From positions 62,001-126,000 of the forward strand of contig JAGTJL010000013.1 of assembly GCA_020746875.1 (NCBI GenBank): DNA of 64,000 nucleotides, in the 5' to 3' direction. Below are positions 24,601 to 37,096 of this stretch, in pieces. The stretch comes from Rhexocercosporidium sp. MPI-PUGE-AT-0058 (taxonomy: Eukaryota > Ascomycota > Leotiomycetes > Helotiales). The stretch's first letter is position 1. Each line of letters opens with the position of its first letter. The notes beneath the pieces were generated by a model. It had not been told where the DNA came from and searched no databases. It was given only the letters and a program-made list of their open reading frames with translations. The position numbers and the translations under genes are program-made.

Positions 24601-24881
24601 CAACGACTTATTAGAAAGTATATTGCGAAGGATATCTATAACACCGCTTATTAATAAGGACTCCTAGCAATATATAAAGCGTGAGGAAGAAAAAGAGCTA
24701 CTTAAAGAAGCGACTAAAAAGGGCGTTATTAACGTGGCTTAGTACTATTACTATAAGATTATTTAAGCCCTCGGTATAGATAACGACGTTTAAAGTAATG
24801 TTCGGAAGGGATTAAATATTATAAAAGCGGAAAACTATCGGCCGGGACGTTTAATGATATCCTTAAGCACGAGTACAGCTA

Positions 24882-26490
24882 ACGTCGAGCACCCTCATTC
24901 CGCCCACCCCCCTATTCCGCCTACCTCGCGTAATTTAGCACTTTCTATTCAATACTTAATAACTTTACGCTACGTTAACTTTTATATAAGAAATTATAAA
25001 ATCAGAATCTCTTATTATTTCTAATTCTATAAATATAATTTAACGATCTCCACCTACAATTTAAGCCTTTTAAATAACACGTATTATCGCAAACTTAGAA
25101 TTTAGACTAGTTTGCACTTTCTTTCTTTTCCTCGGCTTTAATTGTTCTAACCTCTCTTTTAACTTTTTAATTCTTATATTTACCTTCTTTAATTCGTAAT
25201 CCTTTTCATTAATTCTTTTTAAAATCTTCTTAAAAAGCGAACGTTACGTTAAAAGTTAATTATATAATCCGCTCGCTAACGTACGGATTTATATATAAAA
25301 GTCTTTCTTAGCTTTAATAGTCTGTAATTAAATGGAAGTATTAAAAGGCTCCAGAGAAAGTATTATTACTCTCTGAGGCTCTTAAAAAGCCGGTTCTGTC
25401 GATTTATTATTATTTTTTAATAATAATAAGTTTATTAAGAGTTTAATTATAAATACCGGCTATAGTCTATTATTTCTTCGCCTAGATTTATTATTAAAAG
25501 AATTAATAGTTTCTTAACGTGCTTTCTGGTAGCAAATAAGGAAATTACGCTTATTAATTAATATATAATCGATTAAAGAACTTAATTTATGCAGTTCCTT
25601 TCGGTAAGCACGCTTTAAAGCAGAGAAAATTATCAAATCCAAGGGTTATAAGACGTATAACGTATATATAAGTAAATATAATAAGAAGATATTATATTTA
25701 AGGCACTTCCAAAGGAATTCCGTCGTCTTATAGCTCCTGTGGCCGTTTAAGATAAAGAGTCTTGCTAAACGATCACGTAGTTGCGTCTAAGGGATAAATA
25801 CTTTCTCTAGCTATTTAAGAGCGGTTTCGTCGGTCGTCCACTTATTATTAATTGTAGTAAAGTGTTAATTATCGAATATATTTAATTAAAACGAAAACTA
25901 TTATTGTTATACCGATTTTCTTTTATATATTATTAAAGATTATATAAAAACCCTTATTACAGAAATGTATTTAATAATTAACGTCCAAGTACGTGAGCCT
26001 AGCTGTTTTCCTTAAATCTTACGCTTTTCAGCGTGCCTTATAATAAATCCATTCAAACCGCAATCTTTTATAATACCGGTCTCGTTTATATTCTATTGTT
26101 AACTAACTAAAATAGCTTTAATAGCCGGAATTTCTAATTTTTAAAACTAAGACTTAATAATTTTAAAACAAGCGCCGTTAACACGTATAAAATCAACGTA
26201 TATTTGCCTCTTTATCTTTAGAATAAGATTCCGTATTAAAAACTTGTAAATCCAGTATCTTCCGAATAATAAATAATCTCTTTAAAAACCTAAGAGAAAA
26301 CAGTTATTTTCTTAAAGGCGGTCTATAATAGCAGAACCTAATTAAGTCAAGTGCAGTGCTAAAATAGCAGCTGCCCGTGCTTATAAGCTAAGATTCGAAA
26401 GAGTTTCGTATTAAATAAAGAAGTTCCGGGTATAATGAAAAACACTTCCTTAAAATCTATTTATAACGGCCTTTGTGCGAAGTAAGTTAT
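24882..26490 (-). mobile_element. pogo/Fot1-like transposon remnant, 3' part
   Basis: The terminus ACGTCGAGCACCCTCATTCC at 24882 follows a TA and matches the MITE at 14428. Inside, the minus strand encodes a pogo-family DDE transposase riddled with stops: NINETGII and GLNGFIIRHAEKRK (about 26040-26095), KYISVIRVFI, SALKRAYRKELHKLSSLIDY preceded by L-stop-PLD (about 25560-25660), and a basic coiled-coil tail KLKERLEQLKPRKRKK (about 25110-25200). Stops replace Gln and Trp. The element is interrupted at 26490 by a gypsy element; part of its N-terminal region should lie after 33385. The opposite terminus was not found there. Confidence 0.8.
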
Positions 26491-26972
26491 TGTCACGGTC
26501 CGTGTATTTACTCGGTATAAATACGGTGGGTTATATTAATCTTAATGATTAAGGAGTAAGTATATTACGTACGGTAGAATAAATAATAATTAATATAATT
26601 AAGATATTATTTTTAGTTAAGTATAAAGCTTTTATTTAATAGTAGACGTGTTAATCTTATATAAAACCTTCGTTTCTTTTAAGACCGCTAAGACCGCTAG
26701 ACTTTTAGCGGTTTATTAGTTTTAGCGGTTATTACGTAAGGAAGTCGCGTAATTTAAGGGCTTATTTGCTTTTTAGTCGTTTATTAATAATAATATTTAT
26801 ATAATATATAATTTATAAAATCTTAAGTATTAAAGTCTTTTAAAAAGATGTTTCTAAAAGTAATACTCTTTTAATATACTTTTCTTAAGATTTTTATTTT
26901 CTTGAGCTTATAGTCTTAAGTATTACGTTATCCCGGGGTTTAATAATCACGGGACGCGGGGCGTCCGTAATA
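26491..26972 (-). repeat. LTR of the gypsy element (3' LTR)
   Basis: Aligns end to end with 32904-33385 over 482 bp. It is more heavily C-to-T/G-to-A changed than its partner in the middle part, for example TTTTAAGACCGCTAAGACCG where the other has CCTTAGGACCGCTGAGACCG. Confidence 0.9.
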
Positions 26973-27166
26973 TTATCCTTTTTTTAGCTTAACGTAGTCC
27001 TTACGCTTAAATAACTTAAGGAAATATTATATATATCTTGCGGCTATTTTCTTTTTTTATTATAATTAAATAAGTATATATTAAAGAAAAAAATACGATA
27101 CTTTTTAAAAGAAAGAAAGAATAATTCGTTTTATTTTATAGAATCAAAAAGAACGGTTTCGAGACG

Positions 27167-27382
27167 ATGCTTTATACGTTTTATACTCGAAATAATAAGA
27201 CGTATATGGTGTCCTTCGAGTCGAGTCGTTGCTTAAAGTATGCTAGAGTTAATAAGAGGTGTAATATTAAAATGTTTTTAATTGGGAGTTGGGATGCTCT
27301 CGAAAAGGCGGAGAATAAGTTAAAAGTAAAGGAGCGTCTAGCGCGTGAGGCCGAAAAGGCTGCGCGTGATAAGTTCTTATAG
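27167..27382 (+). CDS. Accessory antisense ORF of the gypsy element (CxxC-type, coiled coil), 3'-broken
   Basis: This plus-strand frame lies between the integrase/chromodomain end and the 3' LTR, opposite to pol. The 71-aa product has a Cys-containing segment SSRCLKYARVNKRCNIKM and a charged helical stretch EKAENKLKVKERLAREAEKA. Coding-like sequence continues beyond the stop in broken frames to about 27640 (RLDYLAY..., KKRRAEILYYGLK). Similar short Cys-plus-coiled-coil proteins are, to my knowledge, often found beside fungal gypsy elements. It keeps an open frame where pol does not, but is probably not functional. Confidence 0.45.
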   Translation: MLYTFYTRNNKTYMVSFESSRCLKYARVNKRCNIKMFLIGSWDALEKAENKLKVKERLAREAEKAARDKFL

Positions 27383-30300
27383 ATTTAAGAGGAGATAACC
27401 GCGGCCTTATAAGAGGCTGCGGGTCGCCTCGATTACCTGGCTTACTAACGGAAGTTCTTAAAGAAGCGAAGGGCAGAGATACTTTATTACGGCCTTAAGA
27501 ATATAAACGAATTAAAGGAGGTAAAGGTATAGGAGACTATAGAGAAAGAGAAGTAAGAGGCTTCCGTTACTCGCCTGCTTATTTTATTATCCGCCGTCGA
27601 TTCCGCCGAGTTCTCTTTAGTCGAGTAAGTCTTATTTAATTTTACGGATTTAGCTTTTTAAGTAAATCTTAATTTTATAAATAAAACTTAAGTTCTTAAG
27701 TGTTTTCGAATTATAAATATTCTTTTTATTTAATTAAGTACTTAACGACGCCGTGAAAATACTAATAGTTTAAAATAGTTTCGATATTGTATTCGACGTT
27801 CGGGTTTATTAATTATACTTTTATAATAAGGACTGGTAATACTCTTGGCGGTGTTGGTTCGAGGAGAAATATATAAAATACTAAGTAAATATTTATAATT
27901 TTCAGAAATATTAATTAGTAATTAATTAGTCTTTTGATTTTCGTAATTTTAAATAGTCTTAGTTTTTTATAATTTAGTTTACTATTTAGTTGTTTAGTCG
28001 CGATGTTTTTTCTGAATAAGTAAACCTTATTCCTCTCTTTTAACGTTAATCTTATGCTACGCTTTTTATTATAATAAATAATTAATTTTTATGCGATAAA
28101 TAAAATATTTATTAATAATTCGTTATATAATTACTTAAGTTTATTTTTTTATAATATAGCTTTATACGCGGTCCCTTAACTCGCGATTAGTATATTATAT
28201 GCCGTCGGGTTATATCTATAATTTGTATAGAACGGCGATACTTTAATAGTTTTTTAATTCACGTTATTATATATAAATTAAGCGGTTAGGAGTAGTTAAA
28301 CTTAATTATTTTGTTTATAATTTATATAATATTAAAGATAAGTTTTTATTATTTAATTGATTCGTTTTATTTGACCGTCGGTCTAAGGGTAGAATGCCGT
28401 TAATATTTTTTATTTTATCTTTAAGAGTAATATTAATATTTTCTAGAACTTCGAGGTAAAGAGCTTATTTTTATTTAAGATAACTTCGTTTAATATTCCG
28501 TAATTCGCGAAAATCGTTCAGAGGAATACTTACGTTATTATTAGCGCGTCTTAAGTGCTTAATATTAGTATTATATACGCGTACTTTATTGTCTTATCCG
28601 TTATTACGTAAATTAAATCGTAAATAATTTTAGTAATTAAATCCTTCGAGGGTAGTAGTTCGATTACGAAATCTAAGGCGATTGACTTTTATAAGCGTGG
28701 CGATGTCGTTAGCGACTTTATGAATTTATACGGCGTATAATAGTTTACTTTATTTTATATATATACGTTATAAAACGAAATTACGTTTTTAATTACTTTC
28801 TTTATTTCCAGAAAATAATATTCCTTAAAAAGCTTTAATAATATCTTAGTTATTTTTTAATATTTATAGGCCGATAGCTTATATTATTTCTTGACGAAGT
28901 CTATCTTATTTTATATAAGAATATAAACTCGTTTTTAATATAAAAGAGTTTTAGTATTAGTAAAAGAAAATCTTTTGCTTAATTATTTCTTTTGTTTAAT
29001 TATTATTAGGTTGTTAGCGTAGCTTTTCCAGATTTTCTTAAAGACTTAGCTTATTATTATTAACTGCTTATAATTAACTATTAATAAGTTATTATTTTTT
29101 TTAAATATAATATACGACTTATATATTTTATTTATAAAATATTCTGGTTTTTTATTAAAGGCGTCGGCTTTAGCGTTTTTCATTCTTTTAATATATAAAA
29201 ATCGAAGTTTAATTATAAAGAGTATTTTATATTATTAAACTTATTATTAATTTAATTCTTTAATAATTATAAAGTAAATGAGATTTTTATAATCCGTTAA
29301 GATCCGTATTTTGTAAGGCGATCCCTCGAAGTAGACCTTTTATTCGCGTATTACGTTTACGGCCTCTAGTAATTCTTTATTGTAAATGTCGTAATTGAGT
29401 TTTATTAATAAGAGTTTCTGCGAATAGTATATAATTAGTTGTTATTTGCCGTCTTCGCTTAATTAACTTAATACGGCTTTAATAATATAATCGGAAGCGT
29501 TTGTCTTTATTATGATTTCTTTATTTAAGTCGAAGGATATAAGAATTAGTTCTTTAATAAAAGCTTTCTTAAGGTCTCGAAAGACTGTCTTTACTTTGTC
29601 GCTTTAGTTAAAGCTTTTGTTTTTATACGTTAATTCCGTAAATAATGCGGCGATCTTCGAGTAATTTTAAATAAATTATTAATAAAAGTTAATAAATCTT
29701 AAAAAAAATTATACTTTTTTAATATTTATAGGTTTAACTTACTTAATAATTGTCTTGACCTTTTAAAAGTTTATAGTTAATTCTGTAGTAATTATTATAT
29801 AATTTAAAAAGGTAACCTTTTTCTTATAGAAATAGCATTTCTTGGGTTTTAAAAGCATCGAGAAAGCTTTTAGCTTTTTTAATATTATTATAACGTCTTT
29901 TACGTATTATTCTTTTATTTTGAAGTAAATTAAAATATTATTTAAATAATATATATATATTACGTTTAAGTATTACCGTAAAATATTATTAATTAAACGT
30001 TAAAATGTAATAGACGCGTTAATTAATTTAAAAGGCATAACCGTATACTTATAATGACCGAAACATATATAAAATGCTATTTTTTCCTTTTCCTCCTTCG
30101 CTATCTTTACGAGGTTATACGCGCCTTATAAGTCCAGTTGAGTGAAAATCTTGGCGCCGCTAAGCTTATTGCGTAATTCTTTAGTTAAGAGTAGTGCGTA
30201 ATAATCCTTCTTTATGACCTCGTTTAATCGACGGTAGTCAATGTATACTCTTTGTCCGCCGTTCTTTTTCAGTATAAAGAAGACGTTATTCCTTTAAAGG

Positions 30301-32903
30301 GATTTAGACTCTCGAATAAATCCTTTTATTAGGTTTTTATTAATATATTTCTTAATTATTATTAAGTTTATAGCTAAATATTCTTATAATAATTAAAATA
30401 TTAACTTTATGCCTTTAGTTAATTCGATCCGATGATTGTAGTCTTAGTATTTAAGTAAGGCGCTATTGCTTAGTTCTTCTTTAAATAATACCTTAAATTG
30501 TTTATATTTTAACGGTATATTATTTATTGCGGAGGTCGTTATTTTATCTTTTAGCTCTTCCTTAAAGGTTACGCTTAACCCTTTTAAGCTTTTTGCTGAT
30601 TTCTTATTTTAGAAATAGCTCTTATAATTATTAAATTCTAATTTTTACGTTTTTTAGTCGATCTTAAGGTTATAAAGTTGTATTTATAATAGTCTTAAGA
30701 TAATATCGTGCCTTTTAATCCTAGTTATATTAAACTAAATATATTCGGAGTATCTGTCGATTTTTATATATAATATCTTTATTTGCACGTCAATTAGGTC
30801 GTTCGCGGCAAGTCCTTTATCGGCGAGTACTAATTAATACCCGTTTTTCTTAATTTTAATAAGTAAGAGATACTAAATTATAATAATAAAAAATATAAAG
30901 TTCTCTTACGCTTTAGAATCTATTATAGCCCGTAATTTCACTCCTTAAATGTCGACGTCGAGAGTTAAGTAATTACTTTCTTTTATAGTTATAAGCGTAC
31001 GCCCGTTTATTTCTTTAATATAGACTTCTTTAGTTAATATATTTTCTTATTGCCGATTCTCTAGATTTTCGTAAAGAATACAGTATAATTAATACGTTTT
31101 TAATTTTATAAAGGGTCTAGAAGGTTTTTCGTAATAAGTCTTTAAGTCGTCTTAAGAGTTAATTTATATTCGGTTTTATAATATTTTTATAATAACTTTT
31201 TATACGTTTTTTACGTTTATTTATATTATTATTTGCCGAAATAATATTTCGTCGGTCGAGATTAACTAAACGTATATTTAAAAAACGCTATTCTCGACGT
31301 CCGCCGTTCTTTAAGTAATACGTAAGTTATTTTAAAAGACTACTTCGTATTCTTTACTTTATTACGGCCTTTTACGTAAGACGACTTTAGGTTCGATATA
31401 AGTGATTTCTATGTCGATATTTGTTTAGTATTTAGTATTAAGAGCTTCGCGAGTGAGGTATTCTTCCTGTTATGTGACTCGCCAGACTTTATGCTTTTGA
31501 GGTTTAAAGAGTATTAGCTCCGGTGGTATGGCGTTGCCTTAATACTAGGAATCTTCGCTTCTCTCGATACTGGTTATGTCTTTTAGGCTTTAGGCCTTAC
31601 GTATAGTTTCGGATACCCGTTATTAGACGTATTACTTATCTCGCTAGGTTTAGTCGCTGGACTCGGGTTTTATTATGTACTAGCGGATATAATTATCATT
31701 TGTTTCGCTTTACTTACTGTTTTCCTTACCGCCGTTTACTTCGATTTAACTGTCGATATAATTAACGTTAAACTTATTTATTATTATATAATAGTAAGTG
31801 GCGCTAACTTAAACTTCTTTTAATAAGAGCGGAAGGAGTATACCGGTAATATCGTACGCCTCTTGTCTTATAAAATTAATTTATTTCTTTTTAATGCTTT
31901 TCTTGCGGTGCGAGCTTGTTATGTGCTTAGGAAGGCTATATTCGTAATACAGCTTCTTCTCGCGCCGCTCGTTCATGACTTCCTTCGATAGTCTTTTTTG
32001 TCGTACCTTGCTTTTCCCTTTCTTATAAGTAATATCGCACTCTATGGGATTTAATTACCGGTTGTCCTTAAGATTATCCTATCGTCGGCGTCCTTCGTTT
32101 TATTAATAGCCAGACCGTTTCTGGCCTCCTCTTACGTACGTTTATTATTTACGTTTAAACTTATATAAGCGGTTATCGATTCGGACGGTCTACTCGATAA
32201 GAGTAAGAATATCTTTTGTCTACGAGTTAATCTTAATAAGTTTTAGTCGGATATAATCTTTAAGTCCTCGTCGGTAATAATTAATAAGTAATTAAGAGTT
32301 CCAGCTAGTCTTATTAACGTACTTTTAGAATTCTATAGCGTAAGCTACTACGCTATTAATTTATTTTAAGTCGTATAAATAAGTCTCTATCGTTTTAACT
32401 TTATTAATATTATTAAATATTCGCCGAATTTCTTTTTTAAATCCTCTTTAAGTTTTAAATATAGTTTGCGTAGCGAGTATGGCCCCGCAGGTATCTTCGT
32501 TCTCGAAGTAGTCCCTAAGGAATGGCTCGATCCATTGCATGGCTTCGCTCTTAAGGTACGATATTATTTAAAAGGCGTAGCTCTCGCTAATAAGGAATTT
32601 ATCGTTATTAAAGTATTAATAAAGTTTTACTTAAAAGATAAAAGTCTTTAAGTCCTTTCGGTTTCCTTAAAAGATATCGGGAAGTTTAATTTTTAAAATT
32701 TCCTTAAGTTCGTGCGTTAAATAATCTTAAGTATCGGGCATTTCTTTATTTTCGCTTTCTTTACGGTCTTTTTCTTTAAAGGCAGATGCGAATAATATAA
32801 GTGTATCGATAGTATTACTTTATAGGCTAAGTACTTAGCCTTTAGTTAAAGGGATTAATATAATATACGTAAGTCGGTACTTCTGACGAAAAAGTGCTTA
32901 AAG

Positions 32904-33385
32904 TATTACGGTTTATATATTTACTTAATGTAAATACAATAAGTTGTGTTAATCTTAATAATTAAGAAGTAAGTGTATTACGTACGGTAGAATAAATAAT
33001 AATTAATATAATTAAGATATTATTTTTAATTAAATATAAAGCTTTTATTTAATAGTAGACGTGTTAATCTTATATAAAACTTTCGTTTCCCTTAGGACCG
33101 CTGAGACCGCTGGACTTTTAGCGGTTTATCGGTCCTGGCGGTCGTTACGTAAGGGGGTCGCGTAATCTAAGGGCCTATTTGCCCTTTAGTCGTTTACTAA
33201 TAATAATATTTATATAATATATGACTTATAAAATCCTAAGTATTAAGGTCTTTTAAAAGAATGTTTCCAGGAGTAATACTTTTTTAATATACTTCTCTTA
33301 GGACTTTTACCTTCTTAAGTTTATAATCCTGAGTATTACGCTATCCCGGGGTTTAGTGGTCACGGGACGCGGGGCGTCCGTAACA
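32904..33385 (-). repeat. LTR of the gypsy element (5' LTR)
   Basis: Partner of 26491-26972. It retains more G and C and ends CGTCCGTAACA, preserving the TG...CA ends, followed directly by GTTAT. Confidence 0.9.
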
Positions 33386-34402
33386 GTTATTTGAAGCGTA
33401 GTCTACGAAGATTACTTTAAGAGCTATTAATTACGACGTGTTAAACTAAACTTTAGTTTTTAATTATTAAAAGATTTCTAGAGCTTTAACTTTTCGAAAC
33501 ATTAATAATTAAATCTTTAATAAGGTATTATAAAGCAATCTCCGGCGAAAATAATTTTCTTATTTAATATAATAATACTAATTAAGAGAGCGATATATAA
33601 AGTATATAATAATACTTTAGCTAAGGCTATCGAGAGCTAATAAGTCTATTACGAAAGAAATAAGAAGATAAAGAAAAGAAGAAGAATAAGGAAAGCGTGA
33701 ATTTATATATATAATCGCCTTCGAAACCCCTCCGGTACTAGTCTTACTCCGTATGACTTAGTTACTCCTGAACCCCTGGATTCCCTGACTCGCTGAGAAC
33801 CTCTTAAGTGCACTTATCGTCACAGTAAGACAGTCTTTTAATACCGTAAGTAGCCTTTACAAGTAACTAGCAGCCTCTTGATAAGTATTTAAGTTATAAA
33901 TGCGGTATTTAAGAATAGACCTCGGAATACCCTACTTAATTAAAGCGTATTATTCGGAATTGCTATTTTTGACCGCATCAATTACTTCAAGCATATTATA
34001 CTTAATATATTTAAGCTTTATTATTGTTTCAATTCAGATTCTAAAAAAATATGAAAATCGATCAGAGAATAGAATAGTTATTAATTATTAAAAGTAAGTA
34101 AGTGAAAATAGCGGTGTGTTAAGCCAGGTGGTCCAAATGTGGGGGTGGTGCAAATGGTAGTGGGAGGACTTAGCAAATGCGCTGGATGCTACTCGCGGCA
34201 GGTTTCCAGGCCCCACTAAGTGTGCTCCGAATTGCTCCCTGATAATACTCTAGAAGCCGGATGTGTTTGACCTGATCTCTCCTCAAACCTCCGTCTATCG
34301 CAACATTACGAGACTAGTTAATTGGGTTGCAGTGCTTCCATATGATATGATCAAAAGAATACACATCGAATTTTTCTGTCGCACCTAAGAAAAAAACTCC
34401 TT
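33386..34402. other. RIP-type remnant (probable rest of the pogo element), then gene-free DNA
   Basis: The first ~300 bp continue the AT-rich RIP composition and should hold the 5' part of the pogo transposase, but I could not recognise its HTH or the second TIR. From about 33720 the composition becomes mixed. No gene is seen up to the aldolase stop. Confidence 0.4.
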
Positions 34403-35833
34403 CTAGTTCATAGCCATTAGATCCTTGAGATACTTGTTGTTAGACAAATTGGCAGTTACAACCTCGCTCAACGGCTCCAGTGGTAGTCTGGGTGCAGCGG
34501 CATAGCCGAAACGCTGGTTAAGCAAATACTTCAACCCGGCAACCTTGAATTGATGTCAGGATGTTTTGCACACCTTTTGTAAAGCGATAAATTAGGATGA
34601 ATGGCATTACTCACACCGCCTTTTAACAATTCTGCTTCAGCTATAGAAGCTTTCTCCTGGAGTTGCCGGGCTTTCGCCCAATCTGCAGCACTATCCAGAC
34701 TCTGTGTAGCGCGCCAAAGCTCCATGGCAAACTCCTATAAGTGGTGAACAATTGGCTAAAAACACTACTACAGAGATGACTTACTGGTGCAATGTTAGGT
34801 AAAGGGCTGATAGCACCGGCAGCACCAACCGAAATAGCCGGAAGTAAGAAGTCGATAAACCCAGCGAGCGTCTTGAAAGATCCATCTACGAGGCTCGTAA
34901 TTCTCGAAACTTTCCCAATATTCCCACAGCTGTATAGCGTTATTAGCGACCTTGATAAGCTAAAAAGGTCACGGCTACGACTGACGATAGCATAATGCTG
35001 CAGATGTTTGGTGCAGCGCTTGTAATATCCACAACATCGTCGCTAGTTAGATCGATACCGCCAGCAACGACTGGAAAGTTGTAGATAATTCTGTTTCGTC
35101 CGGCATTCTTATTAGCTAACAGTATCTCTCTCCCCAATATATAGTATGCGAAACGACTTTGAAATCAAAAAATGAGCCTCCCACCAAGGCATACCTACAA
35201 TGGCACTGGCGATTTAGAAGCTACATCGATGAAAAATCTCTTGATCGCAGTCGGGTTTGCCTTCAAAGCAGTCGCATAGTAGCTGGGGGCTATGACGAGA
35301 ACGAATTCCGCACCAGCAGCCGCCGCATCTTTTGCGATGCTGATAGTCTCTCGAGTGCTTGTCGCACCTACGCCAGCTACTATTGGCGTCTTGTGCAAGC
35401 CATTCTCATCAAGCGAGGATCTTAAAGCCTTGATCAACTGTATACGCTCTTGGCGGTCCTATAGTGACATTGTTAGAATAGATGGAATCGCCTCAACTGC
35501 AGGAATCTGCACAAACCAAGTGTGCGGCTTCCCCCATTGTAGCGGAGACAACCGGAATGACGCCTGGCTTCGCAACATCTGTTATTGCTAGGTTATTAAA
35601 AGATGTCCTTATTAGGTCGATCAATGCTGCCAAAAGAGAGCAATTCTGTACATAATGCGTGCTCTAAGTATGCCTTGAGATCTAACTCAATGTTAGCAAA
35701 GCACGTTCCCCAACTTTAAATCACCGTTGGATTTGCGATTCTAGGGAAAATTCGTTCGCTTGCCTATCTCATCCTGATCATCAAAAAAAGTTGGTAGAGG
35801 AGCGTAAACCCCTGAGGGAATAGGTCTTGTCAT
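34403..35833 (-). pseudogene. DHDPS-family aldolase (L-threo-3-deoxy-hexulosonate / HOGA type), probably inactive
   Basis: Homologues are TIM-barrel aldolases that split 2-keto-3-deoxy sugar acids, as in fungal D-galacturonate catabolism (GaaC/LGA1 type). Inferred exons: 35833-35768 (MTRPIPSGVYAPLPTFFDD), 35685-35652, 35578-35517 (ATMGEAAHL), 35458-35198 (PIVAGVGATSTRETI, APSYYA), ~35090-34986 (IIYNFPVVAGGIDL), 34929-34785 (CGNIGKVSRITSLVDGSFKT), 34734-34615 and 34543-34403. Most introns have good GT-AG ends and restore frame. Three oddities exist. Intron 1 starts AT instead of GT (GATGAG then ATAGGC). The exon 4/5 junction meets a TAG at 35195. The Schiff-base lysine of the family motif (V-K-L-T/S-CGN) is methionine here (IMLS, near 34990). 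The Tyr of YNFP is kept. Confidence 0.75.
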
Positions 35834-37096
35834 GATATGTCCAATGGCTGAAGCCGGTACTTGGAAGAAATATTTGTCTCCCGGGCTGGAATATTTGCAA
35901 TAGCTTGGTTACAGACTTATATTGATTTGGTGTGTGGGGTCTGATTTGCGATGGCGGTGAGAGTTAGATATCTATCAAAGGATAGTTCGACCACCTAACA
36001 ATGGCATTTGCTGTTCTAGTGGCTAGAGGATAGATTGATCATCAAGACCCAACGCTACCCGAGAAGGATCTAGCGAGAAATACATTTTCTACTACCTTGA
36101 ATGTCGGACTGCCTGCTCATTCGCGCGGCGTAGTACTGGGTTCCCTTTGACGTGTTGCTCAGTCAGCAGGATGCAGTCGCAAAATTCCCCGGGCGTCGTC
36201 ACAGCGAATGGAAAACAGCGATGTCAGTGTGGTGACACATGGTGTGTCACCACATTCGTGTGGTGCAGTTACGACGAATGACATGGTGTGGTACGCCTGA
36301 AGCCAGCTTCACAATTAGTAAGCAGAGCGTCGAAGCGGGCCATCGAGATTGAGTTTCGGTAGGCAGGTGAGGAGGGATCCAATAACCACCAGAACTCATG
36401 CCCTTGTTGCCCTCCCGAAATCGGCTCTCGTAGACTCCTGTGGTTGATTGACATGATTAGTTATGGATTGCGTCTGTTTTCGATGTTAATCTTTCTACTG
36501 CCAGAGGTATTTTCTTCGTCGCAGCTGATTACAAAATCTTCTTACTGTCTTGTCAGGGAGGTGAAGGAATACAGGGTAGCTCCAAGTCGACTTCATTGAA
36601 GCCCTACCAAAACTACTCGTTTGTCGTCATTTCTGGTAAGGTTTGGCTGGTAGCGTTGTCTTTCAATTGGCTTTGCCTGTGTTTACTGGTTTAACTTAGG
36701 ACCGTCACTCAACGGTGGTGCGGGGTAATTCGTCAGCCTATTTTTGGGGGTGTAATTAGACAGCTGGAGGGCGTCTAACTGCGAGCTAAGACCAACTTCA
36801 GTAGTCTGTCAATCAGCATTTGCATGTGTCATTTCTTCTTCTTTTATTGAGAGTTCGAAATAAGCTGCATTCCGCCATCGGTGCATGACAAAGCTGCAGC
36901 GAAGGAAAGTTGCAAAAGAAGCCACTGCGGCCACTATGGAAAGGTCAGTTTAATTATTCGCGCACAGCTTGACCATGATAAATAGACTGCCTCTGCAAAG
37001 AAAATATCCTAGGAAGAAGTAGACAAAGGAAACTCGCTCCATCAAAAAACTTTACTCATATTCTACAATTCACCACGCATTTATCAGTACATAATA
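35834..37096. other. Intergenic, no gene seen; perfect hairpin near 36240
   Basis: Only weak frames are present, such as 36269-36454 minus, which I do not support as a gene. An 11-bp perfect inverted repeat TGTGGTGACAC / GTGTCACCACA occupies 36228-36254. The right end is the promoter of the NmrA-like gene. Confidence 0.4.

Larger units (their letters stand above)
26491..33385 (-). mobile_element. Ty3/gypsy chromovirus, complete, RIP-inactivated
   Basis: Two 482-bp LTRs (26491-26972 and 32904-33385) begin TG and end CA or RIP variants, and the whole is flanked by a perfect 5-bp duplication GTTAT (26486-26490, 33386-33390). Pol is on the minus strand. RT-type sequence (KKNGGQRVYIDYRRLNEVIK) lies at about 30170-30290. 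A chromodomain-like end (YLIK-stop-KEY...FENT with PTPPRVLP upstream) is at about 27640-27850, after the integrase. So the right LTR is 5'. The gag/pol frames are full of stops. It sits inside a pogo remnant, so it inserted later. Confidence 0.92.

Noticed and set aside
36269..36454. 61-codon minus frame
   Set aside because: No start context, homology or neighbouring exons that support a gene.
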